Shown one piece after another: positions 33,970 to 44,073 of a stretch of DNA of 64,000 bases (positions within the stretch are counted from its first letter, which is position 1; every line of letters starts with the position of its first letter). The stretch is taken from contig CALSFV010000210.1 of assembly GCA_943737045.1 (NCBI GenBank), positions 372,001 through 436,000 on the forward strand, read 5' to 3'. The translations under genes and the position numbers were made by a program. The notes under the pieces were generated by a model. That model saw nothing but the letters and a program-made list of their open reading frames with translations. It did not search any database and was not told the DNA's origin. Origin of the DNA: Parapristionchus giblindavisi. Lineage: Eukaryota; Nematoda; Chromadorea; Rhabditida; Diplogasteridae.

Positions 33970-36900
33970 ATGGATGATTCGGGATCGGTTGTGATCGCGT
34001 CGCTCGTGTCGATTGCGATAGCCATAGGAGCCTTCGTCGTGTCGTGTGTCGCCTGCCTCTGCGTGAGTACGGTACGTGGTGTAGTGAGTGGGAAAAGTTG
34101 CCTGCCTCTGCGTGAGTACGGTACGTGGTGTGGTGAGTGGGAAAGTCGCCTGCCTCTGCGTGAGTACGGTGCGTGGTGTAATGAGTGGGAAACGTCGCCA
34201 GCCTCTGCGTGAGTACGGTACGTGGTGTAACGAGTGGGAAACGTCGCCAGCCTATGCGCGAGTACGGTACGTGGTGTGGTGAGTGGGAAACGTCGCCAAT
34301 GTGAGTTAGGGTAGAGTAGGCAAAGTCATTGTGCGTGGTGATACGAGGATTAATATAGAGTGAGAAACGTCGTATGCTCTGCGCCGTAAGGCAAAGATTA
34401 CTGTAGTGTAAGAGGGTTACTGTCGTATGTCGTATTACTGTATTACTGTACAGCGTATGATGTGCTTTACGGTATGTGCAGCTTCTGCAATTTGCCTGAG
34501 CCGGAATGTATAGTGTATTGTGAACGTAATATTGCCATGAGCATTGTCCAATCAATAATAAATAAATATATATGCTATTACAGTACTTGAAAATACTCGA
34601 AGACTCGGACAATCACGTGCGACGATGCGGAGATCTCTTCACAGAGGGTCGCCTCCACCCACTTACAACAGAGAAGGTTGATCTTTGATCTTCATGCTTT
34701 GATCTTTGATCTCTGATCCCTTTCAGATCTCCTCTCGCACTAACTGGTCACACATTGCCAACTCGTTCCAGATTGAACTTGACGCCATAGACACGCCTAA
34801 TGTAATTATTGATCTTTGATCTTTGATCTCACGCACTCTTTTAGCCTTTGATTCCGTACACTAACACTAAAGCGATCCATACAATACTCGCGACCAAGAA
34901 CGGGCAACCACTTTTCCCTATCGGAGCAGTGCTGGTATCTACTGATCCTTGACCATCTCTCTTTGATCTTTGATCTTTGATCTCTTCAGCCTGAAGATAA
35001 GGATAAACAAGAACCGCACAAGGAGGGCACGCCGCTGGCGCCAGCAAAGGTAGTGCCAAACCCGTCTGATGTACGCCGCAACTGATTGTACTTTCAGATT
35101 GATCAGAAGAAGGTCGTCGCCGTGAACGATCCAAACTATCAGGTTATTATAAATTAAATCTTTTAAATTGACATTTTTGTTACAAATTTTGTTTAATCTG
35201 ACCACAGCATAAGAAAGAAGTGTGGTTTCATATAATTTGATAACTTTTAGCTAAATTTGATAACTTTAATTTAATTTGATAAATTTAAATTTGATTTGAT
35301 AAATTTTAACTTAATTTGATAACTTTTAACTTAATTTGATAACTTTTAACCTCTAATTTGATAACGTTTTCCTGTGCAGACGCTAGCAGGTCTGAACAAC
35401 ACCGATGCATTCGGGCAGGTCAAGAATGAGCCTGCCGCAGCGGCCCCATCCAAGGACGCCAAACCAGGACAGGATGATCAGTATCAGGTAGACCGTTCAA
35501 TTATGATCTTTGATCATTGAACTTTGATCTCTAATCTCTGATCTTTGATCTTTGATCTTTGAGATGTTGACGAATCTGGCCGAGGACGAGAAGAGGGCGG
35601 AAATGAAGGAGAAGGCGGACAAGAAGAAGAAGAAGGAAGATGACGATGATGATGACGAGACGTCGTTTGACAAATCCCCTGATAAGAGGGCACAACAAGC
35701 GAAGGAGGCGGAGCCTCAACAGGAGAAAAAGAAAAAGGTGGAGATGGCGCCGCTTGTCGATGACCGCGACCAACAGTACCAAGTGAGCCTTAATTATTTA
35801 TTTATTCCATCAAATATATATTCATATATATTATATTTTTGCTAACTTAAGTGGTCTTCATCACGAAAAGATGAGAAAAAGGGATGAAAGAGATGTTTTT
35901 CCACTTTTCTTTTATTTTCGTGACTTTTGAACATAATTGAATATATTCTTATTGGATTATATTCTGCACAGATCTCTTATTGAGCGTAATTAGATCTAAA
36001 GTGCAGTGTCCTTTGTTTGCGCTAGCATCATTTTGGGGAGCGTGAGAGGAGATTAGCGGTGGTAGCTATGTCTGATGAGTCCGATGAATAATTTTTTATT
36101 TATCACAAGCTCACGCATGAACGAGACAGTTGAAATAAGAACATAAATAATAAATAACATAATAAAAAGATAATGATTTAAAAGTATGAAAAGAACTATT
36201 AATATGGGGCAGTTAGGGGGTGTCTCATGCGAGCCCTCTCAAACCATCGGATTCAGTTATGACTTCACATATAGCATAATTAAGAATGCAGCGAGACTCC
36301 AAAATGATAAGTAGTGTTGTTTAGCCGAGAAGTTTGCAAGATCATCCTAGAAATTCATGAGCGGCTAATAATTAGTTTCCTAGTTATATTGGCACAAAGT
36401 ATTCCTTTAGACCATAGGTCGAATAGCTAGGTTATCGGTTTTCAAAATTCGATCAGGTTTTACGATTTTTGGGAAATTTGGCTCAAAATCATGTCAGTTT
36501 TTTCGATTTTTGTGAAATTTTGGCTCAAAATCCGGTCATTCTTGGTACTTTTTAACATACATTTTGACCTATGCTTTAGACACTGGACGCTCTCGAGAAG
36601 CCTGACGTTTTTGAGCCAAAGAAGAAAGCGGAGCCACATATGAAAGAAGGAAAACCTGCGGATGATAAGAAGAAGTTCGAGCCGCCTAAAGAGAACAAGG
36701 ATGGCGACCAATATCAAGTGAGCTTCTGATCATTAGTGTGGCCTTAAGTGACCCTAGATGATCTTATCGCAGCTTACCTGACCTTAGCAATAAGTGTGCA
36801 CTCCTGAAAGGGGTTCAAACCTTTGTCAATGGTCTCTTCAACCATACATTTTCGCCCCACTCACAATCTGTTGTTTTTTGCGAATTATAAACTGACCCGA

Positions 36901-39234
36901 ATTTGAACAAATCTGACCCGATCTACATCTCAAGTACTCAAAACTGACCCGGCACTGGATGATTCTTACTAATCTCGATCTCCCGCATATTCCTAGATAG
37001 GTTTCGAGTCTCAAAACTGACCGCATCAACAAAAGTGCTCACTCACAATGTGGGTGCTCGAAAATGTATGTCTTCAACGCTCTACGCTCTCTCATTCTTA
37101 GAGAGCAGAGAAATAGTGTGCGCATTGAAGAGGCTGTTGAGAGAGGTTACTCTCCCTTTAAGACTTAAAATATGTCCGAAGAAGCAGTGACCACCCACAG
37201 GACTTCGTGGGCCTTGAATAACTGGTTGTACCTTTACCTTTTTTACCTTCAAGGGAGCGTTACATCTCTCAATGGTCTCTTCATCGCGCACACTATTTCT
37301 CTGTTCTCTAACAACTAGAGAGCGTAGACCGTTGAAGAGACCGTTGACAAAGGTGTCAGCCCCTTTAAATAACTGGTTGAACCTTTACCTTTTCTACCTT
37401 TAGACACTGGATGTGTATGAGAATGCGGACGTTTTTGCGCCGCAGAAGGCCGCCTTCAAGGCGCCTACGCAAGTGCAAAAGGCGGACTCGAGAGATCCAC
37501 AGTATCAGGTACCGTATACCAGTACTAGTACCAGAATAGGGTACCAGAATAGGAATAGGGTATCAGGTACTGATACCCTATTCTGAAGTAGTGCCTACAA
37601 CTCAGCAGCCCAATTTTCAATTTTCGAAAAGCGCACGTTTGCCTGCAATAGCAATTATGGTAGATTCATGAATCTAACGATCAATGAGCTAAATTAGCAT
37701 AAAATAAATGTTGTGCGGTGTGCGGTGTTTTCCTTCACCGTTTGTTCGCGAAAATATTCAACCTTTAAGCCATTCCCCTAGCTAATGTTACGCTCCGCTC
37801 TGGCAACGCTCTCTTGAAGACAAAGAAAGCGAGAGAGTGTTGTCAGAGCGGCCTTTAATGATAATCTTTAAGACTCTCGCGGGACTCGACGACAACCTAT
37901 TCAAAGAAGAGGCGGCGAAGAAAAAAGTTATATTAATTTATTATATTAATCAAATAATTATCTATATAAATATTCTATAAATTTAACAAATTTTATACAA
38001 ATTTTCAGTCGAAGACGGAGGTTGTGAAATCGAGGAAGTCGAAGAAAGAAAAGAAAAAGAAGGATGATCTGACGAATGTTGGCGACGATATATTCAAGGT
38101 AATGGGGTTACAGGTACACCCGAGCTCACGGCGGTTCAATGAAGAGAAATCCCTACATTTAACTTTGGCTTGAAGGCTCTTGCATTACGAAAAATAGTTG
38201 ATTTGCACTGGGCAGGATTCGAACCTACGAGGTTCGGATCGCTAAACAACAGCTCTATCCACTAAGCCATCTCGGCATGTCTCGCGAATCATAAAACTCG
38301 ATGATAGGTCTAGTCAGAAGCGAGCGCCCAGATATACCGTAATCAACTTTCGCGCTGGGAGAACCTAGATGTTTTACTGCTTATCATCACTCAGTTTGCG
38401 ATACTTTCTTTCTCAAGCAAGAGCTTCTTAGTTACTATCATTGAGCCGCCGTGGAGCTAATTTGAAACTCTCCGCTCTTTCAACACTCTCGTAGGCGAAG
38501 CAAGTGAGAGAGTGTTGCCAGAGTGGAGAGGTTCAAGTTGGAACTGTGGCCCTCGGTGTTTCGTGTTTGTGTGAACATACTTCACTCGATCATTTGATAG
38601 TTCACTTACCCACCTTTGAAGGGCCACATTGTTAGATCATATTTGAAAAAAATAAATTTTTTAAATATTACGTATTTTAGCAGAAGAGCAAGAGAAGTGC
38701 CAGGAGATCGATGAAGGAAAGGTCTACGGTAATAAATATAAAATTATAATGATAAGAACAATTAAATCATAATTGAATAGTTTGCAAAATGGGGCAGAAT
38801 TTGCTTTCACGATATAGGGCAGATATAGATAGAATGCAATGCTCGTAATAATAATGAAAATGATTAGTATCTATTTTTCTTCATTTTGTCAGAAGTACCC
38901 TTTTAATCGTAGACATTTCTCTCCATCAAGATGGCCATTTATCCTAAAATCCATTTTTTTTAAAATGAATTTCTAATTGGATTTTTTTTCTTAATTGGGC
39001 TGGTGAGAAACATCTGAGTGAAACATAAATATCATTTATCACGAAAAACAACACAAATGTAAATTGAATAATAGGGAAAAATCTCCTACAATTCCGAACC
39101 CAATCACTCGTGTCGTTTTATACGTTTGACCGTATGCGGTACTATTATAAATAAAATAATTGTATATATGAACCATTTTTTAATAATCGTTTTTTCAGCA
39201 AAGAAGCAGCAGAAGAGCCAAGGCAAAGGAGTAG
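33970..39234 (+). CDS. membrane-anchored lysine-rich modular protein with TLxxL...DPxYQ repeats (paralogue B)
   Basis: Fourteen exons: 33970-34062, 34584-34676, 34727-34801, 34845-34934, 34990-35049, 35098-35142, 35380-35487, 35564-35782, 36580-36717, 37404-37508, 37873-37926, 38009-38098, 38681-38728, 39199-39234. They give 417 residues, every exon in phase 0-0. The start MDDSGSVVIASLVSIAIAIG continues as a single membrane helix. After about 95 unrecognised residues come VNDPNYQ and one-exon modules: TLAGLNNTDAFG...DDQYQ, MLTNLAEDEK...DQQYQ, TLDALEKPDVFEP...GDQYQ, TLDVYENADVFAP...KAPTQVQKA...DPQYQ. A half module TLAGLDDNLFKEE and a basic tail (SKKEKKKK, KSKRSARRS) end the protein. The order matches paralogue A. 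It is probably a type I or II single-pass protein with a charged disordered domain. Exon 1's donor is tandemly repeated and a MITE sits on the exon 9 acceptor. Confidence 0.85.
34048..34300 (+). repeat. five copies of a splice donor with its flanks
   Basis: A 48-49 bp unit beginning cctgcctctgcgtgagtacg repeats five times. Copy one contains the last 12 coding bases of exon 1 and its donor. Copies two to four keep an intact ctgcGTGAGT; in copy five it reads GCGAGT. Confidence 0.93.
35225..35365 (+). repeat. degenerate tandem repeat (aatttgataactttta)
   Basis: About seven imperfect copies of a ~22-bp AT-rich unit in the intron before exon 35380-35487. Confidence 0.75.
35783..36412 (+). other. 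intron 8 of paralogue B, no gene
   Basis: AT-rich intron sequence. No exon or clear repeat is seen until the MITE at 36413. Confidence 0.6.
36413..36573. mobile_element. hAT-like MITE inserted exactly at a splice acceptor
   Basis: Ends CATAGGTCGAATAGC and TTTTGACCTATG. The 8-bp target duplication CTTTAGAC occurs at 36405-36412 and 36574-36581. The downstream copy is the acceptor (ctttag) plus the first two coding bases of exon 9. Confidence 0.92.
36810..37167. mobile_element. TTAA-type MITE interrupted by a hAT-like MITE
   Basis: The outer element runs from gaaaggggttcaaacctttg to gttactctccctttaa. It is interrupted at 36843-37070 by a 228-bp element (ends CATACATTTTCGCC and CGAAAATGTATG) with exact duplication TCTTCAAC (36835-36842, 37071-37078). 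The inner element is the inverted copy of 6854-7082. Confidence 0.82.
37186..37367. repeat. SINE 3' fragment followed by a TTAA-type MITE
   Basis: ggacttcgtgggccttgaat, a tacctt tail, then aagggagcgttacatctctc to gtcagccccTTTAA. The SINE tail runs directly into the MITE. Confidence 0.65.
37765..37858. mobile_element. TTAA-flanked MITE (TCTCCGCTCTGGC family)
   Basis: Starts ttaagccattcccctagcta, has inverted arms cgctctggcaacgctctctt and gagagtgttgtcagagcg, and ends ggcctttaa, 14 bp before exon 37873-37926. Relatives at 38460-38550, 42868-42970, 44566-44661, 50392-50509, 51605-51720, 54030-54135 and 61425-61500. Confidence 0.78.
38127..38453 (-). mobile_element. TIR element with tRNA-like core (second copy)
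   Basis: The inverted copy of 23194-23526: ends CACGGCGGTTCAATGAA and CATTGAGCCGCCGTG, flanked by exact 5-bp duplication GAGCT (38122-38126, 38454-38458). On the minus strand the A box TGGCTTAGTGG and B box GGTTCGAATCC are intact. It lies in an intron of paralogue B. Confidence 0.9.
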
Positions 39235-41252
39235 GACTTCTGCTTCACGAGAAAACAAATCGAAAGATGACGGTTCATCCCTCAATTCCAATCTTCGCTG
39301 ATTCTAATAGTAAAGATGGATGAATGGCTATACTGTATTTTACGCACATCATATACATTATATTATATTATATTATATTATATTTGACACATCATTACAT
39401 TTGACAATGTGGTAGCGAGTACAAGAAGAAGAATTGGAAACAAGGGGAGATTAGGCCCTCAGGACTTCGTGTGCCTTGAATAACGGAGTGTTTTACCTTT
39501 ACCTTAAATTATAATTGACGGAACTGGTAAAAATTGCAATATTTTTTGCTTACTAGCCATGAGAGATGTGGTACTTTGCCAACTTACTTCACAAGACCGA
39601 TTTGCATAATTTACATGATATTTCAATTCAAATTTTACTCTGACTCTGCCTCTATTTTTGTATAACGTAATACCGTATCCTTTTCATGCAAACATTGCCA
39701 TGTACGTATATCATGTTCTTTACAATACTTTTATGGATTTTTTAAAAATCAACGTGACTAAGCACGAAACGAAACATACGCTTAAATAAACAATATCAGC
39801 ACGAATTCTTTGCAAAATCATGCATTACTAACAAGTCTATTCAAACATGTTCAAAAATCTTCTTAAAAATTGTTTCGATAAAGCATCTCTTCCTCATTTC
39901 GTCTTGGAAACGTACATAAACAGATTGAAAGAAGTGTTTGGCGTTATAATTGCAACGTCGCCTACTCTATAAATATTATTCAATACAACTTAGGTTTGAT
40001 ATCTCTTGTGGCGAATATCACGTCTCACAAGTCCGTGTACTGAGGTTTCGCCGTTTCTTAGACAGCTACGATAATTGCCCTGTTCCAAATGTCACAAATA
40101 TGGGGCGAAAACAAGAACAAGTCGAGAACTCAAACGATATTATAATATTATATAGATATTATAATATTATATAGATATTATAATATTATATTATATAGAT
40201 ATTATAATATTATATATTATAATAGACGTCAGTTCGAACGTCTTTTGCAACACACATCGAACATTCAATTTTCAGCTTGAGACGCACTTTTGCGAGATGA
40301 GATTTAAGCGACATTTTTGCTGTTATTGCATGATTGATGTCGTGTCTCGATCTCCCGATCAAACTCACACCATCCCTTCCCCTTCTCATCTTTTTGTCCT
40401 TTCGTTCCCACGCAAAACAGAAATGCTCTGAGAGCATGTGTAGTGCAGATTTTTGTGAACTTTTGATCATAGATCCTCTGAATTCTCCGGTCTGGACTTT
40501 AAACACGTGTTCGCATATTTATGATTTTCTATATATCCTGCGTTTCTGTAATATTCGAGCAAAATGAGCTTGTTGTGCACAAATCAAATTGTTTTAGCTT
40601 TTAACACCGGCCAATATATATTTTGTGGAAGTTTTTGTCCTGCCCCACCAAAGTGGAAATTCAAGAATTCGTAATTTCAAACGGACATAACTTCATTCAA
40701 AATTGAGCTTAACTTATACACTGCCTTCTAAAATATTGTGTAATTGTTTTGTCTTTGAGGTCATTTCCGTATTTCGCTTTCTTTCTGAGGGTCGAAAAAA
40801 ATGTCGCCTCCTGGTGGAAGTTGACCACATTCGCTAAAACCGTTTGGAAAGATTTGTGCCTAACCAAATTAGGTTCTTACAAAAACCGAGTGCCATTTGG
40901 CTATAGTTTATTTCGATTTATATTTAGGAAACTGATTTCATTAATAGCAAAATTATAATTATTCATATCATAATTCCGTGAATAATAATGGCAACATTTA
41001 TTGTATTGGAAATTAGTCAAGCCATGCGTAATTAATGTCTAGCTCAAACGGACTTGTGACTTTTAGACTGTATCTTTGTAGCTTCGTTGTATTTTATTAT
41101 CAACCCCCATTGAAATACTTCCAGTCATGCATTACAAATATATCAGATCGAACAAAACATCACGTAGCTCATAGTTACGATTTTTGTGTTTCAACAATTC
41201 TATTATAGACTGATGTTTAAATAAGAAGTTTATTTTAATAATTCGATCGGCA
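39235..41252. other. intergenic region, no gene
   Basis: AT-rich. It holds a (tatat)n stretch near 39360, a SINE 3' fragment at 39455-39510, and a repeated tatagatattataatat motif at 40140-40225. I found no exon on either strand. Confidence 0.6.
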
Positions 41253-41624
41253 TTAAAGAAGGGGACCCACGAGTTTTTTCGTGACTAAACTGGCCAGGCA
41301 GAACTATGGCTCACATCTCCTGGTATACAAAAACAATTTTCTCTAAAATTTTAGATGCCCCGGAATACCGTAATTCGGGCCTAAAGTTCATTGATAAGTC
41401 CAGGGAAAGGCGCGAGTTTTTGAAATTGAAGTACAAATATATAGAAAATTGCAAACGGGAATCGAACCCACGTGGTGCGGTTACAAGCGCTGACTACTTA
41501 CCACTGAGCCACACGCTCTACGCCTTCAACCAGTCAAATCTAATAGAGAAAGGAATGTCGCTTCCTATGTCCCACGTTCTTCATGTCAATAGCGCAGCCC
41601 AAATCTCGTGGGTCCCTTCTTTAA
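41253..41624 (-). mobile_element. TTAA-flanked TIR element with tRNA-like core
   Basis: TTAA at both ends (41253-41256, 41621-41624), then inverted ends AGAAGGGGACCCACGAG and CTCGTGGGTCCCTTCT. Inside, on the minus strand, an A box (TGGCTCAGTGGTAAG) and a B box (GGGTTCGATTCCC) form a tRNA-like unit; the anticodon stem does not pair fully. Confidence 0.82.
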
Positions 41625-42635
41625 CTCTTCTCTATCCATTTTATTTCGATCCACGTTTTTAAACGCCTTTCCCACGCCCGTATGAAAAAAGGCCCCGTTG
41701 TAAAGGAGTAATCTTTGCAAGCTTCTGTAGTTTGTCGATTTCCATATCCCCACTTCCTCCTCTATCTATGCACAGCAAAAAAAACAGAAAAAATATTCTG
41801 TAATCATTACCATTAATACTAAACGTTGAGTGTTTGATAAACGAAACACAAAAAAACAAATTCTATTTTGTACGGGATGGTGTTGTGTGATGATCTTTCC
41901 ATCCTCGATCAAGTGTTTCATCATTCCAGCTAATTAGTATTCGTGACATTTGGGAATTTTTGCTATTCTGACATGCATTTTCACCATTTTTCCTTCGCTA
42001 ATCAAGGTTCACTCTCTCCTTATAATTGACACTATAGAAGACAACTTCCTTTTTTTAACAAAAAAACACACCAACAACTGCGTCAATTGGAGTGGGAGGA
42101 TATATCTCTTGGACGAGGCTGATTTGGCTTTTTCCATTTCCCATTTCAATATATCCCTCATTGCATCATTTCACCAAATTTACCCTGTTCACACATCGTT
42201 ATGATAAAATAAAATCAATTTACCCTATATTTTGCCTGGATTCCTACCCTAGTTTACCTGTCATTTTACAGTTGTTTTTTATTTGCTCTTGCGCACTACG
42301 AGATGTAATAAACCTATTACATTGAGCTCTTATCCAATTTTTTAATAAGTTTTGTGTATTTCCAACTCTTCTTTTTTCGCTAATAACCTCTTACTTCTAA
42401 TAATAGTTTGTCGCAGCTTGGAGAAAAGAGAAAGAGAGATTTTTTAGTAAAAAAAATTTAAAACTACTTTAAAACAAAAAAAGTTGCGACGACATAGCTG
42501 TAATTACTGAACTGCAACTTTTACAGAATTACTAAACACATACTTATGGGAGGAATATAGTATATCCTTTATGTAATGAGTACTTGCACATATGTGAATT
42601 GTTCCACTTATTTTTCCTATGCATTTTTTTTTTGA

Positions 42636-42712
<77 letters not shown>

Positions 42713-44073
42713 TCACATTTAGCGAACAAATGATGTGAAACAAAGAAATGAAGAGTAGTAATGAATTTTTGAGACGTGATGGTATTATTTTCCCTTTGAG
42801 ATCGATTGTAACGTAGTGCACTATTAGTTTGCACTATTATCTCATCTCCAATCAAATCTTCAATGAAGATCCCGAGCTACTTTAAACTCTCCGTTCTGGC
42901 CACTCTCTCGCTTTCTCTGCCAACGAGAGAGTGTGGTCAGAGCGGAGAATCTCAAATCAGCTAGGAATCAAGCTCAAAGCACTGTCGAAAAGCGATTTCA
43001 AGATAGATAAAAAACTAGGATTTTCTTTGGTTATTTATATCTCCAAAACTATTTAAAATATTTATACATCTTCATTTCTGGTAGTCTACTCATGTTTCGT
43101 AAAATCATGAGGTCGTTCACGCTCTGCCCGTTCCCATTCGAATGATAATTCGCGTAAATGAGTTTATTTTATTCGGGGAAATTTAGTTTCGCAATTTTTT
43201 TGCGGATCTCATGAATTCTTGGTATCACTCACTATAATAAACGATAAATGATATTATTATTATTATTCTATCATAATTAAGCGGCCTCAAAGACCATAGA
43301 ATTTGTGTAATTGCACGAAATTTGCGCTGCTCCGAGAAAGCCCATTCACCAACGAAACAATATTACTCTTTTATTCATTCATGTCTTTCCTATATTTGAA
43401 ACAAATGATGCGTTGTAAATCCCATGAAACTTATAAAGCATTACGTGCAGTAGCGGTAACAAACCCTTTCTTCATGCATTTCTTCGGATTTTTTCCGCAT
43501 TTTCATAGTAACACAAACGCAATACTGTTGTACATGGCCTCTTTACCTAGTGTGCCTACTTCAGAATAGGGTACCAGTCCAAAATAATAGTATAATTGCC
43601 TAATATAAACGTCCTTTCTTTTGTGTTTATTTCATTTTTTGTTCTTCTGATACCTTTATTCTGAAGTAGTGCCGTGTGCTTTGGAACCTCACATCAGATT
43701 TCTAACTATTTCTGTCTCATACAAACAAATAGAGACATTAGCCAATCTTGCCATTTCCCTCCCTCGTTGCTGGGGACAAGAGCGCTCATTTTTTGAAATT
43801 CATATCTGTTTTCACGTTAATTTCTACATTTCTCAGATCGATAAAATCAACCCATTCAATCGATATTCCCGGGAAATTGTGTAATATTTGATATTATGTA
43901 TCATTATTCTGCCCTCCCCCCATTCACCTACTCTTTCATCTCCTACTCAGAGAGTCATCTATTATCAGCACTTGAATCACACATTATTATTATGTTCCGT
44001 TTCGCCGTTGTTTTACTACCATGGCGTCGATTTTATCGATTTTATCGATTTTATCGATTTTATGCAGGCCTAG
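41625..44073. other. intergenic region upstream of the chemoreceptor
   Basis: No gene seen. Contents: a long (AT)n run at 42642-42708, a TCTCCGCTCTGGC-type MITE at 42868-42970, a GAAGTAGTG-type MITE at 43553-43673, and four tandem ttttatcgat units (44029-44066) that run into the tatgcag acceptor just before the next start codon. Confidence 0.65.

Noticed and set aside
33923..34612. 229-codon minus-strand open frame
   Set aside because: It lies across exon 1, the donor repeats and intron 1 of paralogue B; the periodic HTTYRTHAEAG-like text is only the 49-bp repeat read backwards.
42639..42821. Ile/Tyr repeat frame
   Set aside because: An (AT)n microsatellite.
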